This document shows positions 12,888 through 23,579 of a stretch of 64,000 nucleotides of DNA, piece after piece. This DNA comes from Macrolepiota albuminosa (lineage: Eukaryota > Basidiomycota > Agaricomycetes > Agaricales > Agaricaceae), in assembly GCA_027475525.1 (NCBI GenBank), contig JAMWFC010000051.1, forward strand, positions 1,067,205 to 1,131,204, given 5' to 3'. Each line of letters starts with the position of its first letter. Positions within the stretch are counted from its first letter, which is position 1. The notes beneath the pieces are model-generated. The model did no database searches, was not told the DNA's origin, and saw nothing but the letters and a program-made list of their open reading frames with translations. The position numbers were made by a program, and so were the translations under genes.

Positions 12888-13361
12888 TCAGGTTCGATCT
12901 TCGGTATCGATTTCAGCTGGAGCCTCTCTGTAAAGGAAGAAGACAGCGTCAGGCTAGAAGCAGTAGAGAAAAACGTCAGACTTATAATATAGAGAACATT
13001 GTTGCATCTGGAAATGGAATAAGTGTCAAAGTACATAAAAGAGGGTTTAAAGCACACACCGGATGAAGACTTCTCCGAGAGCTCCGTTGGATTTCCCGTC
13101 TTGAAACTCCTCCGTATTGGCAAGCTGTGTAAAACGATTAGGCTATAATTACAGTTCTAAGAATTGCGAATACTTGGAGGTTCATGTAGCCATCAGTGCT
13201 GACAAGAAAACCCTTATACTCTAACCCCCATTTTAGCCTGACAAAGACAGGCTTTCCGGTAAGCTCCTGCATGAAGGGCTTCGGGTTGACGGGATTAACC
13301 TGAATCAACATACTTCAATGACGAGCATGAGACACGACAGAGGAAAACGCACAGACGCCAT
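12888..13361 (-). CDS. SNRPF: Small nuclear ribonucleoprotein SmF
   Basis: Five exons on the minus strand: 13353-13361 (only ATG GCG TCT), 13174-13299, 13060-13124, 12982-13007 and 12888-12925, for 87 residues, the normal SmF size. The Sm1 motif is [38 protein letters not shown]; Sm2 is [13 protein letters not shown], followed by a short acidic tail. The last acceptor is one of three overlapping AGs at 12924-12929; the choice with exon start 12925 gives the expected short tail, while the cag at 12928-12929 would add about 15 residues. SmF is one of the seven proteins of the Sm ring on U1, U2, U4 and U5 snRNAs. It is divergent from NC2-beta, starts 82 bp apart. Confidence 0.92.
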
Positions 13362-13443
13362 AGTGGTTCAAAAAGACGCGTGCGGACTTAGAAATGACTG
13401 ATAAATGCTGGATTGCGACTTGCATCCTGTTTGCTCTTAAACC

Positions 13444-14101
13444 ATGTCAGACCATGAGGGGCATAGCGGTGGCCCCCCGCCCACAGATGATGATCTTTCT
13501 CTTCCAAAAGCAACAGTAGCGAAAATGATTTCTGGTAGGTGACTTTGATCTTTCTCAAGGTCATGCTCGATTTCAACGCCTTTCATCCTTCTCTACAGAC
13601 CTACTCCCAAACGACGTGGTCTGCGCTAAGGAAACGCGTGATTTAGTCATTGAATGCTGTGTAGGTGAACATTGACTCCTTCTGCATCGGAATCGTGGCC
13701 TAAAGTTCAGAAGAGTTTATTCATTTGATCTCCTCGGAGGCCAATGAGATCTGCGAGCAGGAGTCGAAGAAAACGATAGCACCGGAGCACATAATAACAG
13801 CTCTCAAAGTATGCCGCCCCATTTTCTTCTCTTTTTGTTCACAGGCTACAAATCGAGGACAGCGACTTGGTTTTGATTCTTTCACAACAGAAGTCGAGGA
13901 TGTCCTCAAAGACCATAAACAACAACAGAAGGTGCGCCTGAGACTCAGTTGTAAGCGACAGTCACTCACTGCTCGCTGAAGGATCGTGAAAAGAAAGTTT
14001 CGAAGTTTGAACAATCCGGTTTAACGGAGGAAGAACTGTTAGCAAAACAGGAAGAACTTTTCGCGGCCAGTCGCGCGAAATTCCAAACGACGCAGCAATA
14101 A
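13444..14101 (+). CDS. NCB2: Negative cofactor 2 beta subunit (Dr1/Ncb2), histone-fold TBP regulator
   Basis: Exons 13444-13534, 13599-13664, 13714-13808, 13863-13931 and 13982-14101 give 146 residues. After a short disordered N-terminus (MSDHEGHSGGPPPTDDD) comes the histone fold: LPKATVAKMISDLLPNDV, ETRDLVIECCVEFIHLISSE, and TIAPEHIITALKRLGF; a basic, Gln-rich tail follows. NC2 (Dr1 with DRAP1) binds TBP on promoters and blocks TFIIA/TFIIB entry, and can also mobilise TBP. The gene ends 51 bp from the 3' end of the Mak32-like gene, which is convergent. Confidence 0.93.
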
Positions 14102-14152
14102 TGTTGTGCGACTGTATCTTATTCCGTAATTGTACGTCTACGTTGTATACAA

Positions 14153-15558
14153 TTAATGCGACTCCTTTTTTTCGTGACGTGTTAGTAGAACCTTGAGCCT
14201 CTTGTGCGGGACATCGCCGTTCCACACAAAATCCCCCACACTGTTCTGAGTCAGAATCGGCAGTCCCTCTTGTTCGATTATGAACGAAGCCGACACCGAT
14301 GCATAGAATGTTGCTGGAAGTTTTTGTCAAAAACGTACAATGAAAGGCAATTGTTATTCACCTTCTATGACATCTCTAGTTAACATGAGACCGGCAGCAA
14401 GCCCTCCTAAGAAGCTGTTACCCGCTCCTGGGAGTACATCAGTTATCGCACGATAAAACTGTTCCTTAATCACCTGTAACATCGACGACCCGCTCGGAAT
14501 CGTCTAGTGTCCAGAACGCGTCAATCCACTTCCCCTGACTATTGGAAGTTTTCACGTAGGCGCCCAGTCTACCACTCCTGATGATAACCCACCCTTTCCC
14601 TGCGACCCCAATTCCATAACCGAGAAAACGATCTGCCGCCTCTTCAATCGAAGAAGATGTGGGTGGTAAAGGTATTGATAACAGGGATAGGGCCTCTTCC
14701 GCATTCGGACTTTGTCACCCCATGAATCTTTGCAACATTACACACAGAGGCGGCACACCAAATGAACGCACCTTAATATCGTGATGGACGGCAAAACCTC
14801 AATTAGGGCAGGTAGCTCTTCCGGTACACATCTGTCCTTCAGAGTTAGTCAGTTACTGGCTTATGCTTTGATTGAGTCTACAGACTGGTATCGGTTCGTA
14901 GATTATTGTTGGACACCAATCATCAATTGTGTGGGTTTCCAAAATGATATCGGAGGCTCGTTTTGGTGAGCAGATGAAATGTAGCACGCTGGGCTTAGGT
15001 ATCTTGGTGCCAATAAGATCCTTTGGTGTTATTCTTATCCCTGGCGTCGTATACTCAAAGCTGGTAAGAGTATGAGTTGTGAGTTGATCGTTGTGGGACA
15101 GAGAAATAAAATAAACCTACTTTCGGTGCTCGCCTCGATAAGCGTTCAAGGCACGCGTCGTGAGACGATCAGGTTGATCTCTGAATATCCACATATCTGA
15201 CCCATAGCTCAAAAGCTTTGCTTCAATCGATGCCGGAAAATCATAGCCTTTATCAACGATCATGCCAATATCCTCGGCAGGAAGCCTGATCCATTAAGAT
15301 TGGTCGTATAGACCTGAAACAAGAAGAGGTTCACCATATTCGAGCTCCTATTGTTGCATAGGTCCCTCCCCCACCTATCTGAAGAATCGATGTGAGAAGT
15401 CAGCCATTTACGAAGGGCTTGAATCATTCCTGAGAGTCCAAAGTTTTCCCTGTTGGAACCCCGTCGTTATCTGCAAAGGAGAAGTCGTCGATGATAAACA
15501 TTCCAAGCGTTACAAAGCCATTTGATAGATGCTCTGCCCCCAGGTGTTTCAACATCAT
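14153..15558 (-). CDS. Mak32-like protein with ribokinase (PfkB) fold
   Basis: Minus strand, start at ATG 15558 or 15555. N-terminal FVTLGMFIIDDF and GVPTGKTLDSQ, then IGGGGTYATIGARIW, IGMIVDKGYDFPASIE, DMWIFRDQPDRLTTRALN, FEYTTPGIRITPKDL and the C-terminal VDVTGAGNSFLGGLAAGL, which is the PfkB family signature with the presumed catalytic Asp replaced or shifted (GAGN instead of GAGD). The last exon ends DFVWNGDVPHKRLKVLL. Mak32-type proteins are PfkB-fold proteins whose substrate is unknown. Odd feature: the first intron, needed to remove an in-frame stop, has GA (CAG|GAATGA) where a GT donor is expected, at 15429-15428. All other splices look normal. Confidence 0.82.
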
Positions 15559-15671
15559 GAAAGTTAGTGGAAGGACTATGTCTTCGCGAGATAAGATAAG
15601 ATTCCTTTCAGTCATCCCGAATTTCCCGTGCCCTCTAGAAATGAAGATGAAATTACGAACTGATGAAAACC

Positions 15672-16662
15672 ATGGAGGTTTGGGCTGTCCTTTATAAGGC
15701 CGAAGATTTCTCTGAAGACGTGAGAGCTCATATCTGCGCACTTTATTCATACTCATCGATTGAAGATCAGCTCTACCAAAGGGCTCTTCGAATGCTAGAT
15801 CCCGAAAGTTCAGCTCGCATAAAGCGCTTCTATTTCCGCGAAGATGCATGTCGTGAGCATGGCCCAAGTGTTGCTCTACATGATGTCTGATTGACCTCAG
15901 GGACTCTAATTGGGCGGCTTCTCGTCCGTAAATTACTTAAACTGCGCGGGATCACCAGCAGTGCGATGACGTTTAGTGCAACGGCAAGCAACAAACCGTA
16001 TATTGCAAGTCTTCCTTCGTCGACTGTGTCTCAAGCTAAAAGCCTCTGAATAGACTACTCCTGGGTTGGATCCACCCCTTGCTTACAACGTCTCGCACGA
16101 CAACGGGCTAATAGCCATGGCTTTTGCACCAGGACTCCATAATCCACCTGCCTTCAATATCGGTATTGATGTAATGAAAGTACGAATTCCAGGACGTAAT
16201 ACTCTTGCGTCGTTCGTTGAGAGTGTATCCGACCAGGTCTGCCATTAAATCTCTCAACTGAATTCAATTGATTGATAATTACGAGGGTAGTTAACACCTT
16301 ATGAATACCATAGATTGTTTACAGGAACTTCGCAGGCTGAGATCCTCAAACAATTTTTCTGGCTTTGGACTATGAAAGAGGCCTATACAAAAGCTCTTGG
16401 GCTTGGGCTAGGTTTTGACTTCTGCCGTATTGAGTATGATGTTAGCGAGAACGTCGTGCGCGTGGACAAGGAGAGAGCATTAGGATGGCGTTTCACTAAA
16501 TTCGTTTTTACAGACGAGAATGATCTATACCAAGGTGTTGTTGCCGAATATATTGGAGGCAAAACGACAGAAATCATTGACGAGATGGATTCTCAAAAAT
16601 ATGATCTGTCCAGGGCTGTGCCATTTGTTGAAACAGTACTCCATGAGTTAGACGATGTGTAA
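15672..16662 (+). CDS. LYS5: 4'-phosphopantetheinyl transferase, Lys5/AASDHPPT type
   Basis: Exons 15672-15852, 15901-16004, 16054-16236 and 16291-16662 give 279 residues. Motifs of Sfp-type transferases are present: GRLLVRKLLKL, YNVSHDNGLIAMAF, NIGIDVMKV (metal-binding acid), and FFWLWTMKEAYTKALGLGLG with the catalytic Lys-Glu pair. The enzyme moves the phosphopantetheine arm from CoA to carrier proteins, in fungi typically the Lys2 aminoadipate reductase and polyketide/non-ribosomal synthetases. The intron at 16005-16053 is GC-AG (donor GCAAGT). The start MEVWAVL (15672) is preferred over an upstream ATG at 15663. Divergent from the Mak32-like gene. Confidence 0.92.
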
Positions 16663-16715
16663 TTATCTATATTGCTATGTCCTACATAAAGTAATCAAGA
16701 AACACCTCTCTTGAG

Positions 16716-18523
16716 TCACACTCCATCTTCAATCGCAGTGACGGCCCCACCAACCAACCATTCACCGAAGTACACACAATCCCGTGGGTTTACAGGGCCC
16801 CCATTTTTGCAGAACTCGAACGAGGGACATTGACTGCACGGTGCTTCAGAAGCCCCGAACACAGGGCATTCCTGCCTGATCGCCCGATAAACAAACCCAC
16901 CACCACCCGTGTCTAATTCGTCCCAAGCATGGAACGGAGAGGGCGATCGCTTTAGCGACTTTGACCTTTTACTGTAGCGACCTCTCTCATCGTCTGGGGA
17001 ACTATCGCTAGAAGAAGAGTATCTCGACTTTCTGGATTTCTGTTTTTTTGACTTTTTCTTTCGGCTGGAAGTATCTTCATCACTACTTGAGGAAATCTCG
17101 GAGTCGCTTCGGCTTCTTTTTGATTTCCTCTTCTTATGACGAGCGTTATCGTCGGACTCTTCATCACTATCCGAGAGGTCTTTCGCACGTCTCTTCCTGG
17201 ACTTCTTTCGGGAATGATCGTCGGACGATTCCTCATCGTCGCTATGAGAGAGAGGTCTTTCGCACGTCTCTTCCTGGACTTCTTTCGGGAATGATCGTCG
17301 GACGATTCCTCATCGTCGCTATGAGAGATCTCTTGCGTTTCTTACTGCTCCTCTCACCGTCATCTCCTCGTTTTCGCCCCTTCCTTGAAGACCGTTCAAC
17401 TTCTTTGTCGGAGTCTTCATCACGTAAGGCATTGTGCCACATACTTGTTCCAAATGATGGTAGCTACGACAGACAGACAACTTGTAATTGAGCGAATGGA
17501 TTCTCACAAAGTTAGTGACTCACTCGTTCAATTTCACCGTCAAGAACGAGAACATTCAACAACATGTCAACATGTTCGACATTCAGTTCTGTTTCCGTAA
17601 GACGCGCTCTCCTTAGAGAATTGCGGATTTGCTCTGCACTCGGGTAATCCGGCGAGTTCGATAATGCATATAGTGGTCCTTCCACCCCATCACCGCGACG
17701 CTTGGGAAAACTCTGTATTGCAGTAGAAACTCAGATGAGTGATCAAGATGGATAATGACAACACTGACGATGTCACGGATGAACTTCAAACACGCGTCAC
17801 TGAGATGCTTGATAAATTCAGTGTCGAGCTCGTTGTCGGTATACCATGGACCACCGGTCAAGGCTACCGATGGTTCTAAGTTTTCTAGCATGTATATCTT
17901 ACGCGTTGGATGCTAAAAAGAACGAGGTTGGCAATGAGACCATCTAAACAAAGAGAAGACTGACTTGAACAGAAGGAACGCGCTTAATAAGCCGTTTCTG
18001 TGTCAAAGTTTTGAGGCATCGATCAATGACGGTCTGGTGAAGGTTGGTCTTCGCCTTCAAGTGTTTCGTCCAAATTCCTGGAATTAACATCACTTTTGTG
18101 CCATGAGAAATATGATACGCATCGATGGATACCTTCATTCCGAGAAGCCTTAATGTGCCCGAGTACCAGATTTTCCTCGCCGGTGAGATCCTTAGTACTA
18201 AACACCCAAGTGAATCAGAGTTGATATATATGTGATAACAATGACACACGCTGCAAGTTCATTCTTTGTCACTGCACGGAAAGACACGGATCCCTTAGAA
18301 TCCACCAAAGATTTAAACAACCCGACACCAAGTAGAAAGTTGAGAGCATTTTGGCGTTTAGATGCATCCGGCACGATCGCTTCTGCTTGTTTATTGCTTA
18401 ATTCCTTTTCATAGGGGTGAGATACAAGATGCAGGACAGTTATAGGCAGAAGACCTTGTTGGATGCGGCGAGAGCAGCCTGGTGGAGTTTACTTTCGAGT
18501 TCATTCGGCGGTCGTTTACTCAT
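16716..18523 (-). CDS. RPC34: RNA polymerase III subunit Rpc34 (RPC6)
   Basis: Minus strand from MSKRPPNELESKLHQAAL at 18523. Winged-helix segments follow: VPDASKRQNALNFLLGVGL, then GHIKASRNEGIWTKHLKAKT, LHQTVIDRCLKTL, and LEPSVALTGGPWYTDNELD with FIKHLSDACLKFI. The C-terminus has the [4Fe-4S] cysteine pattern (QECPVFGASEAPCSQCPSF, then NPRDCVYFGEW) seen in human RPC39. Between the third winged helix and the Fe-S tail lies an unusually long Arg/Lys/Ser/Asp-rich stretch (about 16920-17420). It contains one of the 77-bp duplications (17173-17328), which shifts the frame. Rpc34 recruits TFIIIB and helps open promoters at Pol III genes. I did not fix all exon borders. Confidence 0.9.
17173..17328. 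repeat. 77-bp direct duplication (RPC34)
   Basis: Copies at 17173-17251 and 17250-17328, period 77, identical as read. Lies in the Lys/Arg-rich coding region of RPC34 and shifts its frame. Confidence 0.95.
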
Positions 18524-19116
18524 TCCTGACAAATGATTATTTGATATCGTGACAATCTTTTACGAGGTCACTATGTGACAGGGTCCTCTTTCATCTCCCT
18601 CAAATCTCGACACACGCACAAATTTATTACTTGCTCTGCTGGTCCTCTGGTATCATAACATAAAAAGCTACTATTAAGCTCAATGCACACATCTTCCATC
18701 TTGATCAATCATTCCTACTACTACTGGTTACGACCTTTATCTGTAGTTTTTCGGGGTGCCTCCTGCCCCTACAGGCTCCAAACTTGTCTTCTGCGCTCAA
18801 GAATCGATGTACAGTCCAAATTTCGACCAGCTATCCAGCCTTCACATTGGTCGAGCATTTACAATGTGATAACAGGTGGTAATCAGCCATTGTCTTCAAT
18901 TCTGCAATCCTTATGACCTCTCAATTGTATTTTGGTATATTCTAGAGTTGCAAGAGCTACTTGCTCAATATATCTGTGTCTGGTCCATGTTGTGTGGAGA
19001 TGCCAAATCTTGGATCAAATTTTGTTGAAGCCTCTTGCTCGGAAAGATATCCATGCATTATCGTCATGGTCATCCCCGCTGTGCTTCAAAACATACGCCG
19101 TAGACCAGTCAAAACC
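18524..19116. other. Intergenic region
   Basis: 593 bp between the RPC34 start (minus strand) and the F-box gene 3' end. It should carry the RPC34 promoter. No other gene or repeat recognised. Confidence 0.5.
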
Positions 19117-20303
19117 TTAAAGTTGAATAAAATTAATAGCGTGGATTAAAAGGGGTGCTATTACATTATGACCATTAAGTAAATAAATATTACGCTGGTT
19201 ATCTGCAAATGTCCAAGCGGTACCATCAGGTAGCACGCAAATATGGAATGACTCGAGGTATTAGTTCAATATACATAAAATAATTCTGATTCTACCTCGA
19301 TCTCTTCTGTGCCAATGTTCTCCGCAAAAAATGGCTGCGATTGCCATACCGATTGCTGGTCTTGTGAATTTTTCTGCGCATTGGCCCAGTGCAAACCTCC
19401 AAGTTCAAAGCCCTTGAGTTGAGTCAAGGACGACAAAGCCATGGCAGTGTGTTCATAAAATGACTAAATACTCTATTAGAGTGCTTCCACTTCTACAAGA
19501 GAAACTGGTATGCTTACTGGCTGGGAACCCTCTAAAAAGTCACAAGTTGTCATTAGGCGTAGATAAACGAGAGAAGACATATGCTGGGAAAGCGAGTCGA
19601 GGATGGGCGATGGTGGGGAAGTGGTCGTAGCTCCAAGGATAAGTACATCGGATGATGAGTTAGCAAGGATGATGACATCTTCCACTGTTAGGTCTCCCAA
19701 AGGTAAATGAATGCTCTCGACAGGACGGCCAGGCACGATTGCTCGGGCCACGTGTGACGGACCGACGAACTGCGATAGGCGAGGAATGGATTGGGCTGGA
19801 AGGCATGGCACAAGGAGAGCATTGGGAGAGGTAGAGATGCCATCGACCTCAAGCTCTAAGAGAGCCTCTGTCTTGCTGAGAAACTCAGCGACATGACTGT
19901 CAAAGGAGAAGGAGGAGGAGAAGTGCAATAGCCGTGGATAAGTGCATTGCACTCCGGATAAAATCCAGCTTGCATCGGGGGCGACGAAGAGATCGAGCGA
20001 TTCTAATTCTGTCATCCGTGAAAGCACTGTTCGAAGCAATTGGAGGAACGGCTTGAATGTGGTCGCGCACTCTGCTCTGAGTGAAAATGATCTGACATGC
20101 GGCGCAAGTTCTGGTTTCTTCGCGAGAGTAACAACCGCCTGGAGATTGTGTAAGGCGGTGGAGAGGGAGAGGTCACGATAGAGACGGCGTTGAGCGACTG
20201 GATGGATTGAAGAGCAAGTTCTTGACAGAACGGCAAGATCGGTAGACTGCCCACGCTGGCAGATGGCGTCAAGAAGTTCTACAGGTAGCTGTGCGAAAGC
20301 CAT
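19117..20303 (-). CDS. F-box protein with leucine-rich C-terminal region
   Basis: Starts at ATG 20303 with MAFAQLPVELLDAICQ, a clear F-box (LPxELL...ILxCR pattern), followed by LAVLSRTCSSIHPVAQRRLYRDL. The rest has spaced hydrophobic segments typical of basidiomycete leucine-rich F-box proteins. The first large exon runs to about 19483; a short intron of roughly 30 bp and one further intron lead to exons reading LSSLTQLKGFELGGL and CVLPDGTAWTFADN, with stop at 19117. F-box proteins join Skp1-cullin ubiquitin ligases and choose the substrate; the target cannot be told. The family is greatly expanded in mushrooms. Confidence 0.75.
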
Positions 20304-20552
20304 GGGGAATTGAAGGAGGAGGATAAGGTAAGGACTAGATATATGTTATACGGGATGAGTAGAAAGAAGAAGAAAGAGGAGGGAAAGGGACTGGAGCAGC
20401 ATGATGATCAGCGTGTTGCGTATAAAAAGCTAAGGTATAGTCGGAGATTTATGCACGAGGCACAGAAACTTGGAGCGGCCCTGAAGCTTTTCCTTTGTCA
20501 GCTTCAGCAAACTTTTGTTCGCGTCCTCCATCCGGTCCTCCGGCCTGTGGTC

Positions 20553-23469
20553 ATGCTGCCTCTTTGTAGATTATTGCCCCACGCTCTACGGCGGTCCATC
20601 AGGAGCCACCGCATTCCCGGTTCTCTTGCTTCAACGCACTATTCTCAGTTGGCATCACAAGACCTTTCTCAGCCGCTCTCCGCCCTCTCCCATTGTGGTC
20701 AGTCGGCTCTCATGCTCATGCTCAGCGTGGATCTTCTGGCTCCAATTGTTTCTTCTAGCTCCATATCCCAGCCGCACCCATACCTGTGGTTCACTCACTG
20801 CTCGAGACGAGGGTGCTCGTGTCGTCTTAACAGGATGGATCCTTCCTGAGCGGTGATCATCATTCTCCCTCCAATCCCCATTTATCTTATTGATGTTGAT
20901 GTCGCTTCTTTCCTCCATCAAGCAAGGGGAAAAGTGTTTCATTCTATCCACTCAAGGATTCTTATGGTACCACACAACTCATTGTTGATCATTCAGAGGG
21001 AACACCAGATTTGTCAGCGCTTGCCAAGGTATCTGTGGAATCCACAGTGTTGATTGAAGGCACCGTCAGTTTGCGTCCGCCCAATGCCCGACGGCCCGTT
21101 AGTGAAGCCGTTCATCAGGAAGCGTGCTATCATTAACCAGTTTCCTGCCCGAAGGGACCCACGGGCGATATAGACGTGCAAGTGGAAAAATTTACTGTTT
21201 TGAATACTGCAGGAAGTCTCCCATTTTTGCCATCCAATCCCCACAATGTGGTAAGAATTCATTTCACCGTCAAAGCCAATGAAAATTCACTCTACAGAAA
21301 GGCAAATGATGACGTTCGCGCACGCTATCGTTATCTCGACCTCCGCCGAACGGTTCTGTCCGAGAACATTAAGAAACGAAGCAAGGTGGCCCAGATCGTT
21401 CGTGAGGTTCTGCACCAGAGAGGAATGAACATTTTCTCTTCGCCTTTGCATGTTGCTCATTTATATTCCTATATCAGATTTCGTAGAAGTAGAGACTCCA
21501 GTACTCCTCAGGTCTTCCCCCGAAGGCGCAAGAGAATTTCTTGTACCAACGCGGATCTCTAAAACTGAAGACTGCAATGAACACCACAATCCGACATTTT
21601 ATGCATTGCAGCAATCACCGCAACAACCTAAACAGCTGCTAATCTGTTCAGGCGGTGTTGATCGATACTTTCAACTGGCCAAATGTTTCCGGGACGAAGA
21701 TGGGCGCAAAGACCGACAGCCTGAGTTCACTCAGATTGATATGGAGATGGCTTTTGTCTCGTGGGGTCTTCACGAATCTCGAGACTTGCAATCTTGCGCT
21801 TGGCGGATCGGTGGCAGCGAGATTCGCGATATGGTTGAGACACTCATGCAGCAGATATGGCAAAAGGTTAAGGGTACATCACTCCCAACCAGTTTTGAAG
21901 TTATGACCTATCATGATGCAATGACACGTGTAAACCTTGATTTTTTAAGGGTACATCACTCCCAACCAGTTTTGAAGTTATGACCTATCATGATGCAATG
22001 ACACGTGTAAACCTTGATTTTCCTCCACCATACTGAAGTAGTGACCATTTATGCTTAGTTTGGTTCGGATAAACCTGACACTCGCTTTAATCTTGAGGTT
22101 TGTTGTAGTTCCACATGTGCATTGACCAGAACTGATGAGTTTCGGATAAACCTGACACTCGCTTTAATCTTGAGGTTTGTTGTAGTTCCACATGTGCATT
22201 GACCAGAACTGATGAGTATCTAGATTCGGACATTACTCATCTCCTTCCGGAAAGACAACGCAGCTTATTTCAGGACAACAGGGAAATCCTCGAAATCATA
22301 GCAGTCCGTAAAACCAGCGAAGGCCAGTTTCTTGGTGCTTCTCGAGTGTGTCAACCTGACTCTGCTACTGTAAGAGCGCGAATTTCCAAAGGGGCCGAAT
22401 TTGACTTATCAACGAAACCACAGGAACGTATCACACTCACCAATCGGACCTTGACTTCTTGGTTGACTAATGCTACTATCCATGCATCATTAAAAGAACT
22501 AGCGCCTGAAGAAATTTTACACATCAACGAAAAACTCCAAGTTACCCCCGGTGATGACGTGTGGCTTGCTCGTCGATCACGAATACCAAAAGTGATTTGC
22601 TCTTGAGCTCGTGTTGTTCCAAATCATTCTAATCGACGCTTCTCAGGGGGGCTTTACCGCCCTCGGTGGGGTCAGACTTCGACTTTCTGAGATCGCGCAA
22701 GCCCGGAGTGAGTCCCAGTCAACACGCATATGAGGGTTCGCGCTCACCGTGCATTGTTTCAGATGACTTTGTCATTACTACAGATCCTCATTTCCTTTGG
22801 ATTACAGAGTTCCCTCTTTTCACGCAAGCTGATTCCGACAAGGATTTTCTAGCCAAAGGTCGGTGGAGTAGTACACATCATCCGTTTACTGCTCCCATGT
22901 GGCAGGATATCGATGCAATGTATCGTGGTGATGTTGAATCTGTAAGTGTTACTGCTTTCGTTTAAGCTCCTATACGTACTTGGATTCTAGGTACGCGGGC
23001 AGCACTATGATCTTGTCCTGAACGGTGTAGAGATCGGCGGAGGCTCTGTTCGTGTACACGATGCCATCATGCAAGACTTCATCTTCACCCATATCCTCAA
23101 GGTCAGGTGTCATGGACTCTAGTTGAGTATAATTCTGACCTCATCTGGACAGCTGGATGAGGCAGAGAAGGAACCCTTCCGACATCTCCTTCATGCATTG
23201 CAATGCGGTGCACCGCCGCATGGTGGCATTGCGCTTGGTATGTTTACGCTTCTTTTTTACACGATCCGTGTCGGGATCCTATTTTTATGGCATCTTCATC
23301 CACAGGTTTTGACCGAATGATGGCCATGCTCTGTAACACGCAATCCATACGCGATGTGATCGCGTTCCCAAAAACAGCTACTGGGACTGACCTTCTCTTC
23401 AGAAGCCCTGCGCCCATAAGCAACGAAGTGCTATTCCAGTATGGTATTCAGCCGCGCACGACTACGTGA
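20553..23469 (+). CDS. MSD1: Mitochondrial aspartyl-tRNA synthetase
   Basis: The ATG at 20553 opens a presequence-like, Arg-rich N-terminus ([18 protein letters not shown]); exon 20553-20697 joins 20759-20852 and 20923 onward. The OB-fold anticodon-binding domain follows ([34 protein letters not shown]), then class II motif 1-2 regions ([51 protein letters not shown]), the bacterial-type GAD insert (around VRGQHY in later exons) and motif 3 ([15 protein letters not shown]). End [11 protein letters not shown] at 23469. It charges mitochondrial tRNA-Asp. Two 77-bp duplications (21868-22021, 22064-22217) disrupt the region around DAMTR and [10 protein letters not shown]; with single copies an intron (donor GTAAAC, acceptor cttag) joins those two motifs. 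Confidence 0.9.
21868..22021. repeat. 77-bp direct duplication (AspRS, first)
   Basis: Copies 21868-21944 and 21945-22021, identical. Spans an exon end and its donor in the AspRS gene. Confidence 0.96.
22064..22217. repeat. 77-bp direct duplication (AspRS, second)
   Basis: Copies 22064-22140 and 22141-22217, identical. Doubles the exon encoding [11 protein letters not shown] and part of the following intron. Confidence 0.96.
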
Positions 23470-23579
23470 TTATTAGAGTAAGGTGTGGTAGGCTAATGTT
23501 CAAATGAAAGATAACCCAGAAACAAGAGTATACATGTATGTAAGGAAGATAATAATAGTGGAGGTAAAATTGAAGGTTC

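Noticed and set aside
17173..17328. A biological repeat domain in RPC34
   Set aside because: The 77-bp unit is not a multiple of three and matches the period found at 13 unrelated sites, so it is not a protein repeat.
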